Positions 1 to 11,766 of a DNA stretch of 64,000 bases are shown here, one piece after another. The first letter of the stretch is position 1; the number at the start of each line of letters is the position of its first letter. Source of the DNA: Tillus elongatus (Eukaryota > Arthropoda > Insecta > Coleoptera > Cleridae); contig OZ023262.1 in assembly GCA_964006375.1 (NCBI GenBank), positions 194,681,907 through 194,745,906 on the forward strand, given 5' to 3'. The notes below the pieces were generated by a model. The model saw only the letters and a list, made by a program, of their open reading frames with translations. It had not been told where the DNA came from and did not search any database. The translations under genes and the position numbers were made by a program.

Positions 1-255
1 GGGGCTCTGATTCTCTTATGTCCGTATGCCACCCAGCAACCAATCTGGCAAGCATTAGCAATAGGTTACCCGTTTGGTGGTTCGAAAACAGAGCTTTGCC
101 AGCTGTCAAACGAATTTAAATCCCAAAGTGGTTGTTTACTTTGTCATTTTAGTAAATGTTCCTAGAAAAATTCCACAAAAGAGGAAATCGCAAGCTAACT
201 TTCAGATTAACTTTTTAAAACAATTTTATTTTACTATTACAAAAAAAAAACTAAG
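1..255. other. Non-coding, nothing recognised
   Basis: I see no coding region, RNA gene or repeat that I can name here. The short reading frame from 74 runs into the dispersed repeat that follows and has no recognisable motif. Confidence 0.5.
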
Positions 256-850
256 TTATATATCGTTTCAGGGTTGTTTATTAGTAAACTTTCAATTTCA
301 TCAAACATCTGGTATTCCGCGCTGAAATTAAATAAGGGGTTGAATGTGTGGCATTGGAATATCAGTGACAGCAATTTATATATTTTTTTTGTTAAAACCG
401 GTTAAAAAGTCTCAGAGAATATAGAAAACTTGATTCTGGAACCAACATTTTTTTGTCTGTCGGTCGCTCTATCAGCCCGTACGTCTGTCTGTTAGTAGGT
501 GCAATAACTTTCGAGCTGAGACATCGTCTTCAAATTTGGTATCCAGGTAGCTCCAAAGAAAGGATCGCATCAATTTGTTCTTGGGTAAGATCGCATGAGG
601 GGGTAGGAAATAAATTAGGGGTGATTTGGCGAAATATGACATTTTTTTTCGTCAAAATTTCCACAGTATAACGTCTCAAAAGTTCATGGGTACATGAATG
701 CGAATATTGTCTTTGTGGTCATGGACGTTAAATTCATTTCATTAGAATGTCTTTCTGAGGAGAGGAGATCATCACAGCTATGTGGAAATTATGATTCAAT
801 TTACAGCACTATTATTTTTGGAGACACCAGAATTTCTAAAGAAACATTTT
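256..850 (-). repeat. Dispersed repeat family B, minus copy
   Basis: The reverse complement of this stretch matches 30165-30885 and, in part, 59925-60595 and 4835-5000. Shared landmarks are a run of CAGA/CCGA-type words, the string ACTAACAGACAG, the phrase for 'taataaacaaaccct' and a segment with TGGTACATGAATG-like text at the far end. The short reading frame at 453-671 is part of the repeat and does not resemble a protein. I cannot assign the family to a named transposon class. Confidence 0.75.
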
Positions 851-854
851 TTCA

Positions 855-970
855 GCTGGTCGGATTGAGCTAACGAACTTATTCAAGCTACCAACAAGAT
901 GAAGTCAGCCAAGTCTCATGAAAATTGGCTTATTAAATTTTAAGTTATCGGTTGGATACATTTAGGTAAG

Positions 971-973
<3 letters not shown>
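855..973 (+). repeat. Family A, left flank of a (TA)n array
   Basis: This segment carries the 'left flank' of dispersed family A: a degraded version of the run leading from AACGAACTTATTCAAGC to TTATCGGTTGGATACAT, directly before the (TA)n array. Better preserved versions are at 11540-11673 and 31745-31851. Confidence 0.7.

Positions 974-1050
<77 letters not shown>
974..1050. repeat. (TA)n microsatellite
   Basis: An uninterrupted TA array of about 77 bp. It follows a family A left flank. The Tyr-Ile reading frame on the minus strand across it is an artefact. Confidence 0.98.
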
Positions 1051-1054
<4 letters not shown>

Positions 1055-1335
1055 ATAACTTTGGTCGTATAATATCCAAAGTGGCAGCATTAACACTGGC
1101 CATATATCTCTAATGATGAAATTTAACAATAACGATTGGAAATAAAATAATTTGTAGATTTTAGAGGGAGAAAGGTGTTTCAATCTCACCCAATCATTTT
1201 AATTTGCAGATTTATGTAATACGATGGTTTATCAACAGGATCATTCGATTTATATAATCTTAAGTGTGTGGTGTTCTCTTAGGATATACTTTTAGTAAGT
1301 GCAAATTTTAGGTTAAATAAATATTATGTTTTTGT

Positions 1336-1348
1336 ATGGTATTAGGGG
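1336..1348. repeat. Target site duplication, left copy (LINE)
   Basis: The 13-mer ATGGTATTAGGGG here is repeated exactly at 2452-2464 and brackets the LINE fragment between them. Confidence 0.9.
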
Positions 1349-2451
1349 CCAGGCTAGGACTATACAGACTAGCCTGCAATGGCAGACTGAAGATCAACCC
1401 AGGCTTCAGGGGCCACTGCAAAATTCAGGAGATCGTGAAGGAGGCCATGCTTGAAATGAGGTCAGACTTCGCGAGCCCGCGAATGTGCAGGGAAAACAAC
1501 TTTACAGCGAAAATCCCCGACCTCGAGGCATGGCGGGAGGAGACGCCGGGCATACCACGGGACGCGCTCGTCTGGTTCACGGACGGATCCGGCGGGCAGC
1601 GTGGGACGGGGGCATGTGTTTACTCGGAAGGACCGAGGGTAAGTCATAGTATTTCCCTCGGAGCCCATGCAACGGTGTTTCAGGCCGAGATGTACGCCAT
1701 CCTGCACTGTGTGCGGGAGAATAAGAGGAGGGGCTACACTAACATGCGGGTCCTCATAGCCACAGACAGCCAGGCAGCCCTTAAGGCATTAAGTAGCCCA
1801 CGGGTAAATTCCTGGCTGGTGTGTGAGTGCCGAGACGAGACGAGCGACCTGGCTGGGCAGAATGAGGTGACTCTCATCTGGGTGCCGGGTCACTCGGGGG
1901 GTCAACAGCAATGAAGAAGCTGACAGTCTCGCGAAGAGAAGGTCAGCAGAACCATTTATGGGACCAGAACCGGCTCTGGGCGTGATAAAGAGCACTGCCA
2001 GCGGATCCATTATGTCCTGGGTCAGTAACCAACACAAGGTGTACTGGGCAGACTGTCCAGGGCCAGACATGGGAAGTCAATAAATGACGGACCCAGTTCA
2101 AAGAGAGCTGTGGAGCTGCTAAATCTTAGCAGAGGACAGCTCAGAAACACAACAGGTCTCTTGACGGGACACATGGCCGTCAAGAAACACCTGCATAAAA
2201 TGGGGCGGTTCGAAGGGGACCTCGCATGCAGACTCTGCGGCGAGGGGGAGGAATCAGCCCAGCACATCTTGTGCGAGTGTAAAGCTCTGGACCGCAAAAG
2301 ACAACTGATCTATGGTCAGTCTAGACCGGAGACAGAGCAATATAAAACTTCACCCTATCAGTCGCTGTGCAGACTAAGGGTATGCACAATCAACCAAAGG
2401 TTGCAGTGCTAACGGGGCGGCAAGGCCCCAGATGAGCCCTGACGGAAAAAA
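1349..2451 (+). mobile_element. 5'-truncated non-LTR retrotransposon (RNase H and C-terminus)
   Basis: This is the 3' part of a LINE of the kind that carries an RNase H domain after the reverse transcriptase (R1/Loa/I/Outcast-like; exact clade not certain). RNase H catalytic motifs are visible: FTDGSG (Asp codon at 1582-1584), AEMYAI, ATDSQAA and VPGHSG. The last motif block (ADSLAK) lies in another frame because of an extra G in the run 1896-1901, so the enzyme is broken. A Cys/His-rich tail (CRLCGEG, HILCEC) follows at about 2230-2280 and the frame ends at 2412. A short A-rich end precedes the right copy of a 13-bp target duplication. The apparent start ATG at 1336 belongs to the target duplication, not to the LINE. 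RT and endonuclease are absent: a dead-on-arrival insertion. Confidence 0.92.
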
Positions 2452-2464
2452 ATGGTATTAGGGG
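2452..2464. repeat. Target site duplication, right copy (LINE)
   Basis: Exact copy of the 13-mer at 1336-1348, directly after the oligo-A end of the LINE. This shows target-primed insertion. Confidence 0.9.
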
Positions 2465-3630
2465 ATCATATACATATCTACTGTAAGTCTCAGTTCAGTT
2501 TCCAAATTTGTAAAGCCAAGCTGTTCGCTCGTGTTAATGATTGGTGATAGTCATCAAAATAGGCCTCCGTTAAAGAAATAAAACACACTCGCGCGTAGAC
2601 GCTTCCCACGAAATATAATCTGGTATCACGCGATAGGGGTGGGCTTTTCATGTTAGCAGCCAAATGGTATACGAATTATTTTACATGTCACTTTATGACG
2701 TACATCAGTAAATTATTCATTATCCTATCGATGGTTTAAGTTTCAAGCAGCAAATAGTCACTGATTCATTTTTGAGCGCAAATTTGATCTTTTTTGAAAG
2801 ACGTGACGCATTACTTTATAGGTGTGTTCTCGCTGTGATTAGTATACCGTACTGACGAGCTCTAATTAGAGCGAAACCAGCCTGCGGTTCTAATTATGGT
2901 GAGAATACATTTAGCCTTACATCAAACGTTGGGTATTTTATTGGTCAGTATTACGAAGTATGTAGAGCTAATAACACATTTTAAACTTATAGAATAACAC
3001 ATTAAGCCTGCGGAAATGCAGCCTAGTAGCTATTTGACAGTTACAATAACATTCAAGACTTACTCAAAGAACCCAAGTCATTGTATAGCAAACGCAACGT
3101 CCCCACGTGACGTTAACTGTGTATAATTGCAATCTTCAACAAAAACAGCCAATTCTAATTATTTCAGCCGCAAACGTGCTAACACCTCAAAGTTGTGAAA
3201 TTAAGTGAAAGTATTATCACACGAGTGTTCTGCAGCCGGCAACTGGATAGAGATGAACCCTAAAACCATGAAACTTTTTTTATTAATCCAGCACGTACAA
3301 AACGAAATCTGCAAGAAATTATCTAACAAGCTGTGCGCTCTCTAAAAGAGAAGTGGTCATACATTCTTAATGGCAAACAAGTGCGCTTTATAAAATTTTA
3401 ACGCCATACTCTCATTGCATCTCTGCGAAAAAATCATTATGTTCTTTAGTGTGCATCAAGTATGTATTATTAGAGCGCAAAATAAAAAAATACTGGTGAA
3501 ATAAAACTGTAATGAAACATATTTTAAAAGGTTAAGTTACAAGGCCAAATTAAACTACTTATATACTGTTTCAAAAGCCTAGCGCTTCCAAATCTATAAG
3601 AAAAATTATGGTTCTATGTTTTTTCTACGT
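2465..3630. other. Non-coding; weak SINE 3' tail and a palindromic mini-element
   Basis: There is no reading frame worth naming. At about 2560-2590 the string GTTAAAGAAATAAAACACAC resembles the 3' tail of the SINE at 34581-34920, so a small SINE fragment may be present. The palindromic element at 2820-2912 is listed separately. I see nothing else. Confidence 0.4.
2820..2912 (-). mobile_element. 91-93-bp palindromic mini-element (MITE-like)
   Basis: The reverse complement matches the segments at 5339-5429 and 5661-5751. Ends are inverted copies of TGTATTCTCGC-like sequence, the middle carries the perfect palindrome GCTCTAATTAGAGC, and the two arms read as imperfect inverted repeats throughout. 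There is no coding capacity. It looks like a very short MITE or fold-back element; transposase family unknown. Confidence 0.6.
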
Positions 3631-3639
3631 CAACAACAC

Positions 3640-4665
3640 ACCACGAGGGCTTACAGCCTAAATACTATCGTACCGTGGATGTTGACAAGGGGGAAAGAGG
3701 CAGCTTGTTAATTCTGGACTTGAAGGTTTGGAGGTTCGGAGGAGAAGGAAAAACATGTGCCGGCAAGGAATTCCACAACTTGGAAGTCCTCGGGACAAAA
3801 GAGCTGGCATAACAAGATGTTCTATGTCTGGTGACCTGGACAGTAAAAGGGTACATTCGCTCTGTTCCCTGGTAGATCTGTTGGGGGCAGCAGGTGGGGG
3901 AATTATGGAGGAAAGCTCCTCTGAGCAGTGCCCGTGCAGATATCTATAAAAGAGAGAGAGGTCACCAACGGCACGTCGGTGGGCCAGGGATGGCAGCCTT
4001 TGGGTGAGGGTAGGGTCACCGATGAGACGTATAGCTCTCTTTTGAATGGAGTCCAGGATAGCGAGTGTAGAAGCGGCAGCTGCACCCCAGATGTGGGAGC
4101 AGTATTCGAGGTTTGGCCTTATTTGTGAAGTATATAAGGTATAGAGATTAGCTGGTGAAAAGTATTTACGAGCCCGGAAAAGAAAACCCAATTTCTTAGC
4201 AGCCGCTTCTGCAATTGATGTGACATGTTGGTGCCAATTAAGATTTCGATCCACAGAAATGCCAACAAGAGAAAAGGACTCATTAAAGGACTCATTACTT
4301 TGAATAACTTGGTTGTTCATTGTGATGGGTCTAGGGCTGGTGTATCTCTTGTGAGAAAGAAAGCAAGACTAAGTTTTGGTGGGATTGAATTGTACAAGAT
4401 TTCTACTTCCCCAGTCTAATATTTTTTGGAGATCCACGGAGACAGAACCCTCCATGAGTCTGCGATCCTCACCTAATTGGGCTAAAGAGACTTAGAATAT
4501 TGTATATTTCAGTGGAGGGTGCTGTCGTCCGCGTAACTGTGAACTGGGTTGGATGTGCTAGGGAGGAGGTCATTGATGTGGAGAAGAAACAAAGTAGGGG
4601 CTAAAGCTGAACCTTGAGGAACTCCTGCATTAATTGGATACAGTTTAGAGGAATGTGCACAAAAC
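3640..4665 (-). pseudogene. Non-LTR retrotransposon RT fragment (CR1/jockey group)
   Basis: The minus strand encodes the second half of a LINE reverse transcriptase. At the upstream end (about 4600-4660) is an INAGVPQG-type motif, followed by the intact catalytic YADD (4524-4535), a palm/thumb stretch (LGFLFRARKYF, IRPNLEYCSHIWG at about 4130-4200) and the characteristic C-terminal PRTSKLWNSLP block (3740-3790). The frame is broken at least near 3850, where the C-terminal block shifts, and again around 4320-4500. There is no RNase H, which fits CR1/jockey-type elements. The 5' part (endonuclease, fingers) is missing. The second part of the protein is well preserved for a dead copy, so the insertion is not very old. 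Confidence 0.88.
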
Positions 4666-4679
4666 AGACACATTGAAAT

Positions 4680-5000
4680 ACTTTGATCTTTGTAGTGAAT
4701 TTTCTTATCAAAATTTCACTAATGGGGTGATCCCGACTTTTGAAGTTTGTATTTTTTTTTCAAATTAGCGCGAACTAGGACCCATAGAACCCATATCCGG
4801 GGTCAGTTTCAATTTTTATATGTATATATAAACAGAATACCAGATGTTTAATGAAATTGAATGTTTTCTAATAAACAAACCCTAAAACATTTTATTACTC
4901 ACGTTTTGTCGAACAAATTTCAATTTTTACCAAATCATCCCCCGTTCATCCCATACCCCCCCCCTAATTTTCCGAAAGTCTCTATTGGTAAATTTGCTTA
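4680..5000 (+). repeat. Family A right flank joined to a family B fragment
   Basis: 4680-4830 is the 'right flank' of family A in reverse orientation (landmark GCGCGAACTAGGACCCATAG, then TCCGGGGTCAGTTTCAATTT), but with only a very short TA stretch after it. From about 4835 it continues into family B (ATACCAGATG, then AATAAACAAACCCT), partial copy. Confidence 0.65.
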
Positions 5001-5338
5001 ATGAAAATTCACTAAAACGTAAGCAACAAAAACTTGACATTTAAAAAACTAATTATCATAGGTATCCATAGCAACTCTCGACATCATGCGTAAGAAATTA
5101 AGATTTTCCGTTTTTTTTTTTTTTTTTGAAATAACCATAGATATACTAAGTGAGAGGTGAGACACGAAGCAACGTGCCGCCACCTAGTTGCGGAACCAAG
5201 TGGTATGTTGTCAGGCCAGCTCCAAATAACACAAAGTGTTAAAAAAATAGAGACTGCATACAACCAACTAACACTTTAGTAAATTGTCAGCCCTGGCCTA
5301 TTTCTACCCTAATATAAGGACAAAGTATGTAGCGCTAG

Positions 5339-5429
5339 ATGTATTCTCGCCACAATTAGAACCGTAGACCGGTTTTGCTCTAATTAGAGCTCTTCAGTAC
5401 GGCATACTAATTGTAGTGAAAATACACCT
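5339..5429 (+). mobile_element. Palindromic mini-element inside tandem unit 1
   Basis: A 91-bp segment with inverted-repeat arms around GCTCTAATTAGAGC. It is the same element as 2820-2912 but in the opposite orientation. Confidence 0.6.
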
Positions 5430-5660
5430 ATAAATTAAAACGGCTATGGTAGCCAGCCTTCCAACACTAAGTGAGTGGTGAGACACGAAGGAACGTGCCG
5501 CCACCTAGTTGCGGAACCAAGTAGTATGTTGTCACGCAAGCTCCAAATAACACAAAGTGTTAAAAATAGAGACTGTATACAACCAACTAACAATTCAGCA
5601 AATTGTCAGCCCTGGCCCATTTCTACCCTAATATCATAGGGACAAAGTATGTAAGGCTAG

Positions 5661-5751
5661 ATGTATTCTCGCCACAATTAGAACCGTAGACCGGTTTCGC
5701 TCTAATTACAGATCTTCAGTACGGCATACTAATTGTAGCGAAAGTACACCT
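5661..5751 (+). mobile_element. Palindromic mini-element inside tandem unit 2
   Basis: As at 5339-5429, but the central palindrome is damaged by substitutions (TCTAATTACAGA). Confidence 0.55.
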
Positions 5752-5974
5752 ATAAAGTAAAATGGCTATGGTAGCCAGCCTTCCAACACTAAGTGAGTGG
5801 TGAGACACGAAGCAACGTGCCGCCACCTAGTTGCGGAACCAAGTAGTATGCTGTCACGCCAGCTCCAAATAACACAAAGGGTTAAAAAATAGAGACTGTA
5901 TACAACCAACTAACAATTTAGTAAATTGTCAACACTGGCCCATTTCTACCCTAATATAGGGACAAAGTATGTCA

Positions 5975-7690
5975 GGCTAATCCTCGACCTCACTTCAAAT
6001 CCTGTAATGCAATATCTACAATGTTGGAGAAAGACAGATGACGTTACATGTAATGCTATGCTATTTAAATAAATCGTAGATAAAAGACTAAACAATGGAA
6101 GTTACAGTAATTGCAAGATGTCAATATGTGGCTGTTTTATACCAGGGTTGCCAGATCTTCAGAAATTTCATGTAGTTAGACCTTTTATGTATAAACATCT
6201 CAAATTTTCACAACTTCTGATAAAGAAAACATTTTATAAAATTTGATTTTGTCAGTTGGCAAAAATACCGCAATCGATAATTGTATTAATACCTGCAAAT
6301 TTCGAACTACCAATCTGTCATGATTTTTAAATTATCCCTCCAATCCTAATTTACTCTATCTAACAACGTTGTTAGAAAGCGTTCGTGCTGGAACTCCATT
6401 GTAACGCGACGACTATGTCGACACTAAAGCCATCTATTCAGATGTTTACTACCGTCGCAATGTTATATTATGATCTTACCGCTAACCTACCCATCCACCT
6501 TGAATTATTGTGAGTAATTGTGTAAGAATAAGTAGAGGTTGTATTATTTGTGCATATAAAAAATGAGCCCTGGGTTATATTGCATGAGTAATTCATGTTA
6601 CATAAACCACCACAACAACGGAGATGTAACGTTATTCAATTTGTCGAAACATCGCCTGCTGTAAGTAAACATTATTAATTTATTACAACAGTAGGTAGAG
6701 ATAGCTGGTTCTGGGACCGCCTCCCGCTACTGAGCATGCGTGTGACGTAACAAATATGGTGGTTGTATTAAGTGTGGCGTAAGATTTAACCTGAGATGAC
6801 ATAATCAAAGATGGAGGTCAAGATGGCCGACCGGAAGTGAAAAACCTTGGGAATTTAAAATTTTAGCCGGTAGTTGGCGCCACCTGTTGAAAGAAGAAGC
6901 TCCGCCATTTTGATTTTTGCAAAAAGTGACGTAACAAATTTTACTCGGCTCAGCAAGCAGAATTCAAATTTAGCATATGCGCATGCGCAAACCCAACTTT
7001 TGGAGTTTTAGGTCTAAGCCTCACATGTTTGGTATCATTTTACTCGGCTCAACAAGCAGATTTTAAAAATGTAGAATGTGCGAATGCCAGACATGGCAAC
7101 ATAGCAACAAACAAAAATCCTATAAGTTAAACTAAGAAGTTTAACATTTTGATTTTATTTCAAAGAGATACAACAGGTTCAATTCCTGATATATGCTCCT
7201 TAATATGGTAGCATCATACAAATACTGAATAACTAAACAGTAACCTCAGAAACAATAATTGGTTACAGGTTCAAATCCAGATGTTTACAAGTACCGTTTG
7301 TTCATTTGGAAACAAAATGTCTAGGGTGGTTTTTTTAGCGTTTCTTTTATTGGTTTCTTCAATCTGTGAATCTTTGTCTAATTCTAGACGATTGTTAAAA
7401 TACATTTTTGTTTTAAACAAATACCTAATAAAACGTTCCCTATTTTTAAATCGCGGGTCCAAAAATGTACTTTTATCAAAATATTTAGATATTCGAATAT
7501 TTGGATATTCGTACATGTAAATATTCGAATATTTAGATCTTCGAATATTTTTTTAACTACTCGAAATTAGAACATTCGAATATTTGATTACTAATTTTTT
7601 TTCAACTATTCGAATTAAAAATATTCGAACGTTTGGATTATTCGAATACGATTCTGATGTCTACTGTTTACCATACGGATGAGTTATTTG
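5975..7690. other. Non-coding; a 130-bp duplicated segment and a TTCGAA-rich patch
   Basis: 5975-6110 is repeated at 9455-9582 (landmarks AATCCTCGAC, CAATATCTACAATGTTGGA, ATTTAAATAAATCGTAGAT), each time beside sequence related to the 321-bp repeat. 7490-7650 is dense in the palindrome ATTCGAAT. The overlapping frames at 7271-7520 come from AT-rich sequence and have no recognisable motif. Otherwise nothing seen. Confidence 0.5.
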
Positions 7691-7699
7691 TCAGCATTT

Positions 7700-8470
7700 T
7701 ACCCTATCTGCCCCATGCCTGGCGGTTACTTATGACCACGTTAAATGGAACTATGAAGTCCAGTTTAGCTCGAATTTGAACTGTTGGTCTAGTGAGTGAC
7801 TCTAGTGGAATAATTTCCACAACCTTCATGTGGCCAACCAAGTGCCCTGGTGTGAATTGGTCTACTTGAACTAGTCTTGACTCACTCAGTGCTGCTCCCC
7901 TCTTCATGCATATCTGCAATTAAGTAAGATTCAGTTTTGCCTCTTTTGCAAATGTAAAGCATGATGCCATATCTCCCGTTATTCCAAGACAGATCAGCCT
8001 CTGCAATTTTTGAAACTTGCTTTTTGTTGAAGCTTGTTCAGTTTTTGGCCACCATACTATCGATGGATATGCGACCATGCGTTTAACCACAGTTTCATAT
8101 ACCAATCCTGGAATTCAGCCCCTATGTCTTTTTTATGGGTCAACGGCAAGTCCATATTGCCATTGTGGCTCTCGAAAGAGTTTTTTCCAGGTGTCTGTTC
8201 CAGTTTAGGTTTTGGTTTAGGAAGATCCCTTAAATTTTTACTTGGGATATTTTGTTTGGGTAGCTTTTGAATTTAGATGCCTTTTGTCGGTGGATGGGAC
8301 AATAATTGCCTTATGGGGATTGATATTAAACCCTCTGTCTGATATCAGTTCCTTACTATAATTAGGGTTGTTTGCATTAGGCTGGATAGTACAGCATCAT
8401 GCTCCTTACGGTTATGACAATATCACCATCAAACAATCTGCAAATTGATAGCATCTTAAAATTACCTTTG
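7700..8470 (-). pseudogene. Decayed non-LTR retrotransposon RT
   Basis: Minus-strand remains of a LINE reverse transcriptase. Near 8420 there is a degenerate catalytic block (FDGDIVI in place of a typical YADDIVI). At about 8150-8210 the text LNWNRHLEKTLSRATMA can be read, and at 7950-8100 VAYPSIVWWPKTEQ and LQRLICLGITG, both hallmarks of the region between the RT and RNase H in jockey/R1-type elements. Several stops and frame changes lie between these blocks, and part of the palm seems deleted around 8380. The copy is clearly dead. The exact clade is uncertain; it could be the same family as the LINE at 1349-2451, which begins just downstream of this protein region. Confidence 0.85.
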
Positions 8471-8889
8471 TAATAAAAGCGGCCATTCCTGTATTTACTG
8501 TTTCGCATGCAAACTACAGAGCTGCAATTATTCAAAAGCAAAAGCAATAAGTCATGTCTACACTTCCAATTCATCCAACAACCAATATAGTACGTCACCT
8601 ATATTATGTTAGCTTCCAATAAACGCTTCAAACTCAGCGAGCAACAGTTTGCGTAATTAAATGTCGTAATTAAACACGAATTCAGTCATGTCACGGCCGC
8701 ACTATTTGTCAGTGTATTTTATAATTTATTAATTTTAAACAGATAAATAGCTTTTTAACCCTAAACTGCGTCGTTTGCGCTAGGTAGGGGAGAAATATTA
8801 TATAGTAAGACGCTGAAATATTATGTATTTTAGTAGAAGACGCCAAAATATCAATAAGAACAATTTTTTTTATATGTCATGTAAAATGT

Positions 8890-9420
<531 letters not shown>

Positions 9421-9454
9421 GGGAAATTAAGTTATTCGAAATTAATAATAAAAT

Positions 9455-9760
9455 AATCCTCGACATCACTTCAGATTATGTAATGCAATATCTACAATGT
9501 TGGACAAAGACAGATGACGTTATCTGTACTGTCATGCTATTTAAATAAATCGTAGATATAAATCTAAACAATGGAAGTTGTCGCAGGTTATCAGCCTGGA
9601 GAACGTTGTTAGAGATACGACAGGGACGCCATCTCGGTGCAGGACCAGGTAGTATGTTGTCACGATAGCTCTAGTTTACACAAAATTTTATAGATGGAGC
9701 AGTACAATTAACTAAGAATTGTGGAATGTCAGCTTTGGACCAAGCTTTGGACCATTTGTT
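9455..9760 (+). repeat. Duplicated segment plus diverged tandem-unit relative
   Basis: 9455-9582 repeats 5975-6110. 9600-9760 is a diverged relative of the first half of the 321-bp unit (GGTAGTATGTTGTCACG). The order of the two parts is reversed relative to 5145-6110. Confidence 0.65.
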
Positions 9761-10202
9761 TTCTAAGAACCAGTTTACGTTCAAAAGCACTGAATTTAAG
9801 CATGCGAATGTATACTATAAATAAAAAATTTCGGGATGTAGCAAGTGAATTTGCATAAGAATTGTACACTATTAGTAAGATATATTATTAAAACTAATTC
9901 TTTAAATTTAAGTGGACCTTGGAGATCGGTTTTAGAGTCCCAGTTAGCGATTATTTAAAAAAATGTATATTTTATATGGAGCTAGAAAATTAAAATTCGG
10001 TCTTATATATAATATGTAAGTACTGCAAGTGCATTAAAAAAATTGTGTTACAAAGTTAATTGAAGTTACAAAAGTGTTTCAGAAAAAAAATATTTACAAA
10101 GGGAATGTACCTGACAAATTATAAATATGGCAGGTATTTTTCCTTATAAATTGCTTGGATGGTTTTGTTTTAGTCAACCCATTCAATTTTGCAAACATTA
10201 AA

Positions 10203-11005
10203 CACCAAAGTCTGGACGCAGCAAGTGAGTTATGGTAATGAATTTTCATTAAAATGTTTTTAATAGCAAATATGTGTTATTTTTTTTTAAAAGCAGGCAT
10301 GAAATTTGGGTAGCAGTATAACCAATATAGTAGAAACAAGGTGCCAGGTTTCACCAAAATAACTTTATTGTTTGAAAATGTACAAAAATTTCGGAAAGAA
10401 AACTTAAAGTGTTCCCGAAAAAACTGGTCTCTTGGTCAACCTTGAAGGTTAATAGCAAATAGCTATTCAAATTTGAAGCATTTAAAGAAAATTCTCTACC
10501 ATAACGCACTTGCTGCGTCCCGAATTTCTTTTCTTACAAACATGCATTACATTTCGATGGAAAATGCAAAAATGCAATAACACAAGGCGTGTTCGACTGA
10601 AAAAAGTTCGGGACGTAGCAAGTGCGTTGTGGTAGTGAATTTTTATTAAAATGTTTTTAATAGCAAATCTTGATTGTTTTTTTAAGAAAGCAGGCATAAA
10701 ATTTGGTTACCAGTATAACCTATATAATAAAAACAATGTGCCATGTTTCTTAAAGATAACTTTATTGTTTGAAAATGTACAAAAATTTCCGAAAGCAAAC
10801 TTAAAGTGTTCCGGGAAAAACTCGTTTCTTGGTCAACCTTATAGGTTAATAGCAAATTGAGGTATTCAAATATGAAGCATTTGATTAAAATTCGCTACCA
10901 TAACGCACTTGCTGCGTCCAGAATTTCTTTTATTACAAACATGCATTATATTTCGATGGAAAATGCTAAAATTCAATAACATAAGGCGTGTTTAATTAAA
11001 AAAAA
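10203..11005 (+). mobile_element. Two-unit tandem of a MITE-like element
   Basis: Two units of about 400 bp (10203-10602 and 10603-11005) are similar along their whole length. Each has a left end like GGACGCAGCAAGTGCGTTAT and, about 300 bp on, its inverse (ATAACGCACTTGCTGCGTCC at about 10500 and 10900). That gives terminal inverted repeats of some 36 bp around a non-coding core. The same terminal motif stands alone elsewhere (20935, 21390, 22735, 22975, 23250, 31545, 42410, 45545). There is no transposase, so this is a non-autonomous family of unknown superfamily. Confidence 0.7.
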
Positions 11006-11676
11006 AGAAAATTTGTATCATTAACGACGTATGAGCCACCCTGTGATTGTAGAAATATTTTTTAAGATGTAGCTCAAGACACCCTATAATTAATGTATAC
11101 AAAATTTTTTCATATCTTGTATAATAACGGATATATTGAGCTTTATTGATTTTTTACGAAAATTCAACAAAAATTCTATAGCTAAGGCTACTGCCAAGCA
11201 TCAGAGAGAGGGTCTATTTGAAATGAATTTTCTGGAAATATTTTAGTAAAATGAAGGATAATGACGGTTGAAACTAAGACTTCAGGGTTTGTAAAACATT
11301 CTTCTTGAGACATTTTCTTTTCATAGCCCGTATTAGATCCAAGTTATTTGCCTAAATGTTGCCAATGTTGACGTTTTAAATCGCAACTTTGACGTTTTGA
11401 GGAAAACTCCAATTTATTTTTCTTGAAATGCCTATAACTTTTTTGTCTTTTGACCTACAGAGCTAAATTTTGGTTGCCCTCACTTTGTTAATTCCGGAGA
11501 TATAATTTTTTTTAAAGGAAAACAAAATTTTCCGAGGAAAACCTGGTCCAATTTTCCTGGATAACGAACTTATCCAAGCCACTTGCAAAAGGAAGGTACT
11601 CACAAAATTTCATCAAAATCGGCCCATTATTTTTTGAGTTATCGGTGTGATAACCACACACACACACACACAAATA

Positions 11677-11766
<90 letters not shown>

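Larger units (their letters stand above)
5145..5978 (+). repeat. 321-bp tandem repeat, about 2.6 copies
   Basis: Units begin with ACTAAGTGAG at about 5145, 5465 and 5788 (periods 320 and 323). The third unit stops after about 190 bp. Each full unit contains the 91-bp palindromic mini-element (5339-5429, 5661-5751). A diverged relative of the first part of the unit occurs at 9600-9760 (landmark GTAGTATGTTGTCACG). Confidence 0.88.

Noticed and set aside
453..671. 72-codon ORF as a small gene
   Set aside because: It lies wholly in dispersed family B, and other copies of that repeat do not keep the frame.
962..1189. Tyr-Ile-rich reading frames here and across all other TA arrays
   Set aside because: TATATA reads as Tyr-Ile in two frames on both strands without stops, so such frames arise from the microsatellites. 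None has a motif outside the array.
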